From the NCBI GenBank assembly GCA_934646845.1, contig CAKUEV010000041.1:1-11859 (forward strand): 11,859 bases of DNA. The letters are read 5' to 3'. The notes beneath the pieces are model-generated. The model was given only the letters and a program-made list of their open reading frames with translations, was not told the origin of the DNA and ran no database searches. Made by a program: the position numbers and the translations under genes. This DNA comes from an uncultured Slackia sp. (lineage in GTDB: Bacteria; Actinomycetota; Coriobacteriia; Coriobacteriales; Eggerthellaceae). This document shows positions 1-8,529 of this stretch, one piece after another. Every line of letters begins with the position of its first letter. Positions within the stretch are counted from its first letter, which is position 1.

Positions 1-348
1 GGCATAGCGACGAAGCGCGATATGGAGGCTGCGGCGGGCGAGCTGTCGGAGCGTTTCGGCGTTGCGGTTCTTGTGAAAGGCGGACACGGCATAAGCGATG
101 CCGATGATGTGCTAGCTGAGCGCGGGTTTACGTGCTGGCTACCAGGTGAGCGCATCGAAAACGACAATACGCATGGCACGGGATGCACTCTTTCGAGCGC
201 AATCGCGTGCGGGCTCGCGAAGGGTTTCACCGTGTTTGAGGCGTGCGAATATGCGAAGCGCTATATTTCGGGAGCGCTTGCTGCTCAGCTCGATCTAGGA
301 AAAGGCTCTGGCCCGCTTGACCACATGTGGGAATATCGCGGGCGGTAA
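1..348 (+). CDS. thiD: Hydroxymethylpyrimidine/phosphomethylpyrimidine kinase, C-terminal part (partial)
   Basis: This is the 3' end of a gene that begins upstream of the window; the frame is open from base 1, giving 115 visible codons before TAA. ThiD phosphorylates 4-amino-5-hydroxymethyl-2-methylpyrimidine twice to give the pyrophosphate used by thiamine phosphate synthase in the cytoplasm. Seen directly: a ribokinase-fold strand VLVKGGHG, a strand-turn WLPGERIENDNTHG, and the signature HGTGCTLSSAIA, which carries the anion hole and the catalytic cysteine of the family. The C-terminal helix and the GPLDHMW ending are where the family normally stops, so no ThiE fusion is present at this end. 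A strong terminator follows 72 bases after the stop, so this is probably the last gene of its transcript. The first two thirds of the protein cannot be judged. Other ribokinase-superfamily kinases such as PdxK are possible, but the GTGC context favours ThiD. Confidence 0.9.
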   Translation, partial: GIATKRDMEAAAGELSERFGVAVLVKGGHGISDADDVLAERGFTCWLPGERIENDNTHGTGCTLSSAIACGLAKGFTVFEACEYAKRYISGALAAQLDLGKGSGPLDHMWEYRGR

Positions 349-419
349 TTAAACATAATCCGTTTGCCGCTCTTAATATGCCGCTTGCCGATATGTGGAT
401 AACTATTTCACATCATGGA

Positions 420-471
420 ACGACCCCTTCTTACCTGTTTAACGGGTAAATGAGAAGGGGTCGTCTTTTTT
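420..471 (+). terminator. Rho-independent terminator after thiD
   Basis: An 11-bp perfect stem (421-431 with 453-463), extended by an A-T pair at 420/464, is followed on the plus strand by C and six T residues (465-471). A second, smaller stem (TTACC with GGTAA) nests in the loop. No matching A-run precedes the left arm, so it works for plus-strand transcription only. The 72-base distance from the thiD stop is a normal trailer length. Confidence 0.85.
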
Positions 472-619
472 ATGAGCTCGCAAAGCGGGGTTTAAGGCGG
501 GAAAACGAGAGGAAAACGGCAACAAAACTTGAGGAAAAACCGATGGATCGAGTGGCGCTCAGTGTGCATGGGCATCGGAAAGCGATTGTGGAAAACCCGC
601 AAAGAGGGGAGGTAATAAA

Positions 620-802
620 TTGCTTCATCGAGGAGATTATTTTGTTGCGTTATTGAAGGTGGTAGGTGAGCTCGCATCGCGTCGGGCCGAAGCCTTTGGG
701 CGAATTCCTCAAAACTGCCCACTGGGCAGTTTTCTTGACGGAATTCCACCTCATCGGTTCGAATCCTCGCTAAAGAGGGTGGGGTGTGCCCTTATTGGGT
801 AG
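620..802 (+). CDS. Possible 60-residue hypothetical protein (doubtful)
   Basis: A TTG-started frame of 60 codons ending in TAG. The only support is a strong ribosome binding site, GGGGAGG at 606-612, seven bases before the TTG. The product, beginning MLHRGDYFVALLKVVGEL, has a short hydrophobic stretch near the N-terminus but no recognisable domain, signal peptide or metal-binding pattern. The reading frame runs straight through the palindromic hairpin at 711-733 and into the first arm of the fold-back element, which argues that the second half is not under protein selection. It is most likely a chance frame, or a short leader peptide whose conserved part is only the first 20 or so codons. No function is proposed. 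Confidence 0.18.
   Translation: MLHRGDYFVALLKVVGELASRRAEAFGRIPQNCPLGSFLDGIPPHRFESSLKRVGCALIG
702..746. repeat. Palindromic hairpin flanked by GAATTCC copies
   Basis: A perfect 10-bp inverted repeat (711-720 AAAACTGCCC with 724-733) encloses a 3-base loop. It has an A-run on one side and a T-run on the other, so it could terminate transcription on either strand, though the T-run is only four long. Copies of GAATTCC flank it at 702-708 and 741-747, and the self-complementary GAATTC parts can pair to extend the stem. The compact symmetrical layout resembles interspersed palindromic units, but copy number in the genome cannot be seen from here. Confidence 0.4.
735..764 (+). promoter_or_regulatory. 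Weak candidate promoter upstream of the fold-back element
   Basis: TTGACG at 735-740 matches the -35 consensus in five of six positions and is identical to the -35 of the tRNA promoter in this window. It is followed after 18 bases by TCGAAT (759-764), a 4/6 match to a -10 box. A start near 771 would give an RNA covering the structured segment at 801-923. The -10 is poor, so this is tentative. Confidence 0.2.
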
Positions 803-923
803 GTCGAACAAGAGGCAGCGAGCGATGCCCTGGCGAGTGCAGTTCGTCCTGAAAGCAAGGCGAAGCGTATCGAAAGATACGTGAGCCGAAGCTTGAAGGC
901 GAAATGCGCCGTCAGGGCATCGC
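801..923 (+). ncRNA. Candidate structured RNA / fold-back element of unknown family
   Basis: Several complementary segments lie in a short distance. A 14-bp pairing joins 822-835 with 910-923 (11 perfect pairs, one G-U, two more G-C). A 9-bp stem with one T-T mismatch joins 801-809 with 842-850. A hairpin at 866-881 has a six-bp stem closed by a GAAA tetraloop, stacked on GGC/GCC (859-861, 885-887) and AAGC/GCTT (853-856, 891-894). GGCG/CGCC (898-901, 907-910) competes with the end of the long stem. Formed together, the first two pairings would make a pseudoknot; otherwise they are alternatives. The GNRA loop and the G-U pair favour the plus strand. It is not recognisable as tmRNA, SRP RNA, RNase P RNA or 6S RNA: their conserved core sequences are absent. 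It could equally be a DNA repeat that is never transcribed. Confidence 0.25.
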
Positions 924-934
924 GCAGCGGCAAC

Positions 935-963
935 AAAAAAGCCCGTTCGTCAGAACGGGCTTT
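935..963 (-). terminator. Rho-independent terminator of the tRNA-Gln/tRNA-Glu transcript
   Basis: Read on the minus strand, an 11-bp stem (953-963 with 938-948; core GAACGGGC/GCCCGTTC) with a 4-base loop runs into a six-T tract. It begins 9 bases after the CCA end of tRNA-Glu. On the plus strand the same hairpin is followed only by TTTAG, so it is a much weaker terminator in that direction, although it could still end a convergent transcript. Confidence 0.85.
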
Positions 964-971
964 AGAAATCA

Positions 972-1048
972 TGGTAGCCTGGAGGGGATTCGAACCCCCG
1001 ATCTCCGCCTTGAGAGGGCGGCGTCCTAAACCGCTAGACGACCAGGCC
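972..1048 (-). tRNA. tRNA-Glu (anticodon CUC)
   Basis: The minus strand folds as a full cloverleaf. The acceptor stem is GGCCTGG paired with CCAGGCT (first pair G-U). The anticodon arm has five G-C pairs around the loop CTCTCAA, giving anticodon CUC, which reads GAG. The T arm is GGGGG-TTCGAAT-CCCCT. Discriminator A and CCA are encoded (CCA at 974-972). It is 77 bases long with CCA. It lies five bases after tRNA-Gln on the same strand and just before the shared terminator, so the two are processed from one precursor. A separate tRNA-Glu(UUC) for GAA is expected elsewhere in the genome. Confidence 0.96.
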
Positions 1049-1053
1049 AAAAA

Positions 1054-1127
1054 TGGCTGGGGTGGAAGGAGTCGAACCCTCACATACGGCACCAGAAACC
1101 GCTGTCCTGCCATTAGACGACACCCCA
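1054..1127 (-). tRNA. tRNA-Gln (anticodon CUG)
   Basis: The minus strand gives a cloverleaf with acceptor TGGGGTG/CACCCCA, discriminator G and encoded CCA (1056-1054). The anticodon stem is GCGGT/GCCGT around the loop TTCTGGT, giving CUG, which reads CAG. The T arm is GAGGG-TTCGACT-CCTTC. The U1-A72 pair and G73 are typical glutamine identity elements. It is 74 bases long with CCA. It is the first gene after the promoter at 1160-1188 and is followed after five bases by tRNA-Glu. The gene for the CCA-adding enzyme ends 46 bases upstream on the same strand. Confidence 0.96.
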
Positions 1128-1159
1128 GTGATTTGTGCGCTCTTGCGGCGCGAGTTGGT

Positions 1160-1188
1160 ATATTACGGACTTCCTAGCGTTTCGTCAA
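1160..1188 (-). promoter_or_regulatory. Promoter of the tRNA-Gln/tRNA-Glu operon
   Basis: Minus strand: TTGACG (1188-1183), exactly 17 bases, then TAATAT (1165-1160). Both boxes are near consensus, the best match in the window. The predicted start is near 1153, leaving a leader of about 26 bases before tRNA-Gln at 1127, followed by a GC-rich stretch as is usual for stable-RNA promoters. The -35 box and part of the spacer lie inside the last codons of cca. Confidence 0.8.
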
Positions 1189-2553
1189 GAACTTTTGCAA
1201 CTTTTTTTGAAAAATTTGTTCCTCGGCGTTTCCAATCGCGTAATTCAGGTGGGAACGCAGTGCCTCGGGGGTGTTTTCAATCTCGCCTTCGATGACGGCG
1301 GCGAGCAGCGCATCGAGCGTTCTTCCGATTTTCGGACCATGAAGATTTCCCAAGTCCGCAACCTCTTTGCCTGACAACGCCAGCTGCTTCGCGCCGAGCG
1401 GTTTTCCGCTGCGTTCGAGTGCGTCGAGCATGGCGAGCTCTTCATCGACTTCTCTCACGCGTGCGTCCCCTTTGGGGCCATGTCCGCTTGCATCGGCTCG
1501 CTGGAGCAGAAGCGCCCGTCGCGCGCGGGGCACATCGCCGCCTAGGCAGGCGACGAAAAGGCGCAGGGCCTCCTCGCTTGGCGGGAAGCTCGTTGTATGC
1601 CACGCGATCGCGTCGGCGGCTTGCTGCGTCTGCCTCCGTTCGATTCGGAGCCGTTGCATGATGCGCGTGGCGGCGATGCTGCTGCGCAGCGCGTGGTCGT
1701 GATGCGATTCGGGCTTGGCGATGTCGTGAAGGAGCGCGGCCCAACGCAGCGCCTCGCCTTCCGGCGCGGCGGAGACGCTATGGGCGAGATGCCCGAGCAA
1801 GTCGTAAGCGTGCCGTTTCGATTTCAGCTTAAAGCCTCGCGTTGCCTCGAACTCGTTTATGGCTTGCACGACGATGGGGAATTCGTTTTCGATGACGCGT
1901 CCTGCGTAGGGCCCGCATAAAAGCTTGGTGAATTCGCTTCCCATGCGTTCGCGCGCCATGCTGTCGAGCAGGTGCGCGCACGAGAATGCGGCATCACGCG
2001 TGGTTGGTTCGATCTCGAAGCCGGTCTGCGCTTCGAAGCGCGCCGCGCGGAGTATGCGCAAGGGGTCTTCCTCGAAGCGTTTGCGTGCATCGCCTACGGC
2101 CCGAATCGTGCGGGCCTCGATGTCGCGCGCGCCGTCGAATGGGTCGAAGATGCCGCGCGTAGGGTGAAAGGCGATGGCGTTCATAGTGAAGTCGCGCCGT
2201 GCGAGGTCGAGTTCGATGCTGTCGACGAATTCCACGTAATCGGGGTGTCGGGAGTCGGAATAGGGGCCTTCGATGCGATACGTGGTGATCTCGATGGGCT
2301 CTCCGCATACGATGGCGGTGACGGTGCCGTGCTTCGTTCCCGTTTCGTGCACGGCGTATCCGGCGTCGCGCATGAAACGCTCGGTGTGCTCCCAGGGCGC
2401 GCTTGTCGCAATGTCGGCGTCATGGGGCACGCGCCCCATGAGCGTGTCGCGCACCCAGCCGCCTACGATCCATGCCTGGCAGCCGTTTTTTTCAAGGGCG
2501 CCGATTGCCGTCGCAGCGGGGGAGTGGGCTATTATTTCGATTTGCGTATTCAT
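1174..2553 (-). CDS. cca: CCA tRNA nucleotidyltransferase (class II)
   Basis: The product is 459 residues from ATG at 2553-2551. It adds or repairs the CCA 3' end of tRNAs using CTP and ATP in the cytoplasm. Seen: the class II nucleotidyltransferase signature IVGGWVRD (residues about 29-36) followed by the metal-binding pair D45-x-D47 (PHDADIAT), then RRDFTMNAIAF, the nucleotide-selecting EDPLRILRAARF helix (EDxxR), and an HD-type motif LLHDIAKP in the C-terminal half, as in Gram-positive CCA enzymes carrying an HD domain. In-frame TTG at 2577-2575 would add eight residues, but its only GAGG is too close. The ATG instead sits six bases after a TATGCT box, suggesting a leaderless start. The stop is TAG. 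The tRNA genes downstream have their own promoter, but readthrough co-transcription is possible. A poly(A) polymerase or A-adding-only enzyme is a less likely alternative. Confidence 0.92.
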   Translation of the reverse strand: MNTQIEIIAHSPAATAIGALEKNGCQAWIVGGWVRDTLMGRVPHDADIATSAPWEHTERFMRDAGYAVHETGTKHGTVTAIVCGEPIEITTYRIEGPYSDSRHPDYVEFVDSIELDLARRDFTMNAIAFHPTRGIFDPFDGARDIEARTIRAVGDARKRFEEDPLRILRAARFEAQTGFEIEPTTRDAAFSCAHLLDSMARERMGSEFTKLLCGPYAGRVIENEFPIVVQAINEFEATRGFKLKSKRHAYDLLGHLAHSVSAAPEGEALRWAALLHDIAKPESHHDHALRSSIAATRIMQRLRIERRQTQQAADAIAWHTTSFPPSEEALRLFVACLGGDVPRARRALLLQRADASGHGPKGDARVREVDEELAMLDALERSGKPLGAKQLALSGKEVADLGNLHGPKIGRTLDALLAAVIEGEIENTPEALRSHLNYAIGNAEEQIFQKKLQKFLTKR

Positions 2554-2559
2554 GCTGAA

Positions 2560-2565
2560 AGCATA
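2560..2565 (-). promoter_or_regulatory. cca: Candidate -10 box for leaderless cca mRNA
   Basis: TATGCT on the minus strand ends six bases before the ATG at 2553, so transcription would start at or next to the start codon. No Shine-Dalgarno sequence precedes the ATG, which fits leaderless expression, common in actinobacteria. No good -35 box is visible. The start codon also lies in a small palindrome (ATGCT/AGCAT, 2552-2564). Confidence 0.3.
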
Positions 2566-2711
2566 GTGGAAAAACAATAGCCTCGGGCTTTGCTTCGCGA
2601 TGCAACACGCTTTTTATGCAAAGCATGGGTTTTGCGCGCCTCCATCGCCTTCTTTTTCGCTTTAGGTGGTTTACCTGGCTTTTCCCTCGAGTTTTCCTCG
2701 GTGTCTCCTTC

Positions 2712-2719
2712 TATAGAAT
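2712..2719 (+). promoter_or_regulatory. Candidate -10 region for the BTAD regulator
   Basis: TATAGAAT contains two overlapping -10-like hexamers (TATAGA, TAGAAT). There is no convincing -35 at 17 bases. A start near 2726 would give a leader of about 100 bases that contains the inverted repeat at 2770-2800. The rest of the divergent region 2554-2711 shows only pyrimidine-rich sequence. Confidence 0.3.
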
Positions 2720-2769
2720 CGTGCCCGTTCCTCGTATCGCGTGGCGTGCGCCGCGCATGACATCCAGGC

Positions 2770-2800
2770 GTTTGCGAACGCACGATGCGCCTTCGCAAAC
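2770..2800. promoter_or_regulatory. Perfect 9-bp inverted repeat ahead of the regulator gene
   Basis: GTTTGCGAA (2770-2778) and its exact reverse complement (2792-2800) are separated by 13 bases, putting the arm centres 22 bp apart, about two helical turns. The right arm ends eight bases before the ribosome binding site of the regulator. It may be an operator for a dimeric protein or an mRNA hairpin that affects ribosome access. There is no T-run, so it is not a terminator. Confidence 0.45.
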
Positions 2801-2824
2801 TCGACAAGAGGAGGAGATGGACTC

Positions 2825-5329
2825 ATGGGATACCTTGAAAATGCCGCATGCAATGGCAGGCGTCCGAAAAAGGTTGGGCCGCAAAGGATCTACTCGAGGC
2901 CACGCCTCGTTAAGCGCTTGGTGGCAGAGCGCGACGTCGCGCGATTCGTGGTCGCCCCTTCGGGATTTGGGAAAACGAGCTTGGGCCTTGAGTATGCGGC
3001 GTCGATGTTCTCGTTTCGTGGCGTTCAGTGGCTCGATTGCACAAGCCCCTGCTTCCTGCGCGATTTGGATGCGGGCGTTATTGCGGAGACGCTCATTTCG
3101 CGTCCTGGACAGCTGAACCTTGTGGTGTTCGACGATGTTCCTTTTTTGGCTGATGCGCGATTGGGGCTCTTCTCGCATGAGGTCGACCTGCTTCTCGATG
3201 CGGGCTGTGAGGTGCTCGTTACCACGACGCCCGCGTTCGGCGCTATCGCCGATGCCCAGCGCGATTGCGTCGTTGTTGGTGCGCGCGATCTGCTCGTTGA
3301 CGATTGCGAGCTTTCCTCAAGCCACGTGGCGGCAGCCGAAAGCCTGCGTGAATGCGATCGCGTTCCGGCGTTTTTGTGGGGCGGGCAAGACGGCATGCGC
3401 GAGTTTTTGCGAGGCATGCGCCTTGGCGAGATGCCTTCGGAGATGCGCGCTCCCGTATTCGTGATGGGGACGTTGCAAACCGGGTCATTCGATGACCTGT
3501 CCGCGATTTCTGGTGGCGTGCGAGCGGACGCGCGTCGGTTTATCAGCGAGCACTATCCCTATGTGGGCATAGATTTGGCTGATGAGACTTTCGAGGCGCA
3601 CGGGTTCGAGGTGGCGCAGGTGGTGGAGGGCTTGGGCGAATCGATCGATTCCTTCGGCCGCACCATGACTTCGCCCGCGCGCGATGCTCTGTCGACGAAG
3701 GTTGCATGCATGCTCGCCTCGCGCGGCATGGGTCCGCGTGCGTGCGAAATCATGCAGATAGCCTGCGCCCGCAAACGTCGAATTTCGTGGATTTTGCAGC
3801 AGCAATGGCACTTGTTCGATTCGGGATGCGTGCGTCCCTTGCAAGACCTTTTCGAAAGCCTGGGAGCTCGAAGCACGGGTCTCGACGCCTCGATGGTCGC
3901 TGCCGCTTCGGGGAGGTTGTTCGTGCTCGACGAGGGGGAGCGCGCCTCGTCTGTCGCGCGCCGCGCATTGGGCATGCGGGGAATATCGTCGACCGACGCG
4001 CTCATGTGTGCGCTCGTCGCGCTTGATGCGGGCGGCGAATCGGCGCGAAGCGCGGCGCTCGAGACGCTCGGGAATATCGCGGCAGGCAAGGTTGAGGTTC
4101 TTGCGAATGACGCATTGGCGGGTCGTATCGCCATCTCGGCGATCGCGCTTCATAAGGGAGATGTTGCGGCGGCGTGCCGGGCATTGCGCGATGCGGGCGT
4201 CGATACCCATGTGCTGCGCACGGCGGCGGTGTATTGCGCGACGCTGTTGAGGCGCGTCTCTCGCCGTGCGAGCGGGGAAGACCTCGCCATGGCGCTTTCG
4301 GCTTCTCGCGCGCTTGTGGATCGCATGGTCGATTCGACCGAGGAGGCGACGTTGTGCGAGGCGATTTTGGTTGCGGCCGTTGTGGGATCCGGCGGGGATG
4401 TGCCTCTTTCACCCAGTCGCCAGCACGCATGCGACGTGTTGTCGGCCGGGCTTGCCGAGCAGCGGCGCGTTCGAGTTCGGCCGAGCCTTGCGCCAACGCA
4501 GGCGGCTATGAGCGATTACGCCATGCAGAGTCCTCGCCCCGCCGTTATTCCCGAGATGCGCGTGAATATATTCGGAGGAATGGAAGTGACCATTGGCGGG
4601 GCTGCGGTCGATCCCCATTTGTTCGCGAAGCAGCGTACGAAAACGCTGTTGGCCGTGCTCGTGCTGTTTCGCGGGAAGGAAATCGCGCGGCCCGAATTGC
4701 TTCGCATTATGTGGCCCGATGCGACGGCCGAGCGCGCCACGAACAACTTTTACTCGCTGTGGTGCCGGCTTCGCCGAGCCCTCGGCGCCGAGCATGACGA
4801 AGATTGCCCCTACCTTGTGCGCCATCGCGCGAGCGTCATGGTGGATACGCGCTATGTGAAAAGCGACGTGGACGAATTCGATGCGCTCTGCCGTACGCTT
4901 CTGTTCGACGAGCCCAACGCCCGCGCGTGGCTTGCCGTATTCGAGAAGATGGAGGAGGCGTTCTCGTGCGATCTGCTTCCGTCTGAAACGGAGAACGCTT
5001 TCATCGACGCCATGCGCTCGAAGTATCGCGCGCGACGGATCGACGCGTACGTTACTGCGGCGTTGCGGCTGGTGGATGCGGGCGAAGCGGATACGGCGCT
5101 GTGGTTTGCCGAGGTCGCGGCCGATGCGTGTCCCAGCCGCGAAGATGCCGCCTATGCTCTTATGCGTGCCCAGGCGGCGAGCGGTCAGCGCGTCCAGGCC
5201 ATGGAAACCTATCGGCTGTGCGCGAAGCATCTTGCCGAGGAATTGGGCATCGACCCAGGTGATCGCATGCGGGAAATGTACTGCGAGCTGCTCAATGGGA
5301 AAGAGCCGATGCAAAAGTCGGCCGAATGA
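2825..5329 (+). CDS. SARP/BTAD-type transcriptional regulator with N-terminal P-loop ATPase
   Basis: The product is 834 residues. The start is ATG 2825 because AGGAGG (2809-2814) lies ten bases upstream; earlier in-frame starts lack a site. Domains in order: (1) an N-terminal NTPase of the MalT/STAND kind, with Walker A APSGFGKTS (residues 44-52) and a Walker B-like LVVFDDV (99-105); (2) a long, Ala/Arg-rich helical middle part (about 250-570), suggestive of TPR-like repeats, without a motif I can name; (3) from about residue 578 (MRVNIFGGMEVTIGG) an OmpR-type winged helix, including LLRIMWPD and a helix rich in Arg; (4) a bacterial transcriptional activator domain to the C-terminus, with the typical QAMETYRLCAKHLAEELGID. 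It is presumably a DNA-binding activator whose ATPase/helical part senses a ligand or partner; target genes are unknown. In AfsR-type SARPs the DNA-binding part is at the N-terminus; here the order is reversed, as in MalT-like LuxR proteins. It is transcribed divergently from cca. Confidence 0.85.
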   Translation: MGYLENAACNGRRPKKVGPQRIYSRPRLVKRLVAERDVARFVVAPSGFGKTSLGLEYAASMFSFRGVQWLDCTSPCFLRDLDAGVIAETLISRPGQLNLVVFDDVPFLADARLGLFSHEVDLLLDAGCEVLVTTTPAFGAIADAQRDCVVVGARDLLVDDCELSSSHVAAAESLRECDRVPAFLWGGQDGMREFLRGMRLGEMPSEMRAPVFVMGTLQTGSFDDLSAISGGVRADARRFISEHYPYVGIDLADETFEAHGFEVAQVVEGLGESIDSFGRTMTSPARDALSTKVACMLASRGMGPRACEIMQIACARKRRISWILQQQWHLFDSGCVRPLQDLFESLGARSTGLDASMVAAASGRLFVLDEGERASSVARRALGMRGISSTDALMCALVALDAGGESARSAALETLGNIAAGKVEVLANDALAGRIAISAIALHKGDVAAACRALRDAGVDTHVLRTAAVYCATLLRRVSRRASGEDLAMALSASRALVDRMVDSTEEATLCEAILVAAVVGSGGDVPLSPSRQHACDVLSAGLAEQRRVRVRPSLAPTQAAMSDYAMQSPRPAVIPEMRVNIFGGMEVTIGGAAVDPHLFAKQRTKTLLAVLVLFRGKEIARPELLRIMWPDATAERATNNFYSLWCRLRRALGAEHDEDCPYLVRHRASVMVDTRYVKSDVDEFDALCRTLLFDEPNARAWLAVFEKMEEAFSCDLLPSETENAFIDAMRSKYRARRIDAYVTAALRLVDAGEADTALWFAEVAADACPSREDAAYALMRAQAASGQRVQAMETYRLCAKHLAEELGIDPGDRMREMYCELLNGKEPMQKSAE

Positions 5330-5390
5330 AACTATTGGGTGACGGTTCTTTGTTGGCTTGATGCCCGTTTGCTTTTGCTCCTGTTCGCTG

Positions 5391-5399
5391 TGGTAAAGT
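5391..5399 (+). promoter_or_regulatory. secA: Candidate extended -10 promoter for secA
   Basis: TGGTAAAGT fits the extended -10 form TGn-TAnAnT. No matching -35 is seen at 17 bases. A start near 5406 gives a leader of about 85 bases containing two hairpins: TGCGCG/CGCGCA (5417-5434) and GCCCAC/GTGGGC (5456-5475). The second ends five bases before the GAGGA ribosome binding site (5481-5485) and could modulate initiation. Confidence 0.35.
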
Positions 5400-5490
5400 T
5401 GCCGAACGTGTATAGCTGCGCGTATATTCGCGCATATCATTCGAAAATCGATGCCGCCCACATGCGTTCGTGGGCAAGATGAGGAAGACC

Positions 5491-8280
<2,790 letters not shown>

Positions 8281-8283
<3 letters not shown>

Positions 8284-8289
8284 TACAAT
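8281..8289 (+). promoter_or_regulatory. prfB: Candidate extended -10 promoter for prfB, overlapping the secA stop
   Basis: TGATACAAT matches the extended -10 pattern TGn-TAnAAT, and its TGA is the secA stop codon. If active, it would give prfB a structured leader of about 235 bases. No -35 box is seen 17 bases upstream. The alternative is readthrough from secA. Confidence 0.3.
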
Positions 8290-8291
8290 AT

Positions 8292-8315
8292 CGCGCCGCT
8301 TAGAGGGGCGGCGCG
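8292..8315 (+). other. GC-rich hairpin in the secA-prfB gap
   Basis: CGCGCCGC (8292-8299) pairs perfectly with GCGGCGCG (8308-8315) around an 8-base loop. There is no following T-run, so it is not a standard terminator. It may stabilise the secA 3' end, or the 5' end of a prfB transcript starting just upstream. Confidence 0.5.
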
Positions 8316-8427
8316 GTGACGGATGTCGTACGCCGCTTGACGGCCGATATCGCAGCGAGGCGCTGGTCGCATTCGAATTGCATCGCTTTCTGCTGAATTC
8401 GACGTTGGAACGATATCTGCTTTTGCT

Positions 8428-8450
8428 CGGCCCGATGCATCGTCGGGCCG
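8428..8450 (+). terminator. Hairpin between secA and prfB, weak terminator candidate
   Basis: An 8-bp perfect stem, CGGCCCGA with TCGGGCCG, has a 7-base loop and is followed by TTGCTTGTAT, a poor T-tract. It could end secA transcription inefficiently or belong to a structured prfB leader. A further stem, GCGCGC (8469-8474) with its copy at 8485-8490, lies downstream. Confidence 0.35.
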
Positions 8451-8529
8451 TTGCTTGTATCAGGGCTTGCGCGCTCGCCTTGGGGCGCGCTGCCGAAATG
8501 CTGTTTTTGAATTCTGAATGGTTTGAGCT

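Larger units (their letters stand above)
349..971. other. Gene-poor intergenic region between thiD and the tRNA pair
   Basis: This stretch has no confidently recognised gene. It holds the thiD terminator (420-471), a purine-rich segment (about 484-620) in which I see nothing beyond a ribosome-binding-site-like GGGGAGG, a palindromic hairpin (711-733), a multi-stem fold-back element (801-923) and the terminator of the minus-strand tRNA genes (935-963). These are listed separately below. Open frames here have no recognisable domains. Confidence 0.7.

Noticed and set aside
756..766. GGTTCGAATCC resembles a tRNA T-loop, suggesting a tRNA, tRNA-Sec or tRNA-type attachment-site remnant on the plus strand.
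   Set aside because: The T stem would have only two pairs, no acceptor stem or CCA follows, and no anticodon arm can be folded upstream.
881..1177. Plus-strand frames with products such as WRGFEPPISALRGRRP across the tRNA genes.
   Set aside because: These are typical false translations of tRNA antisense strands.
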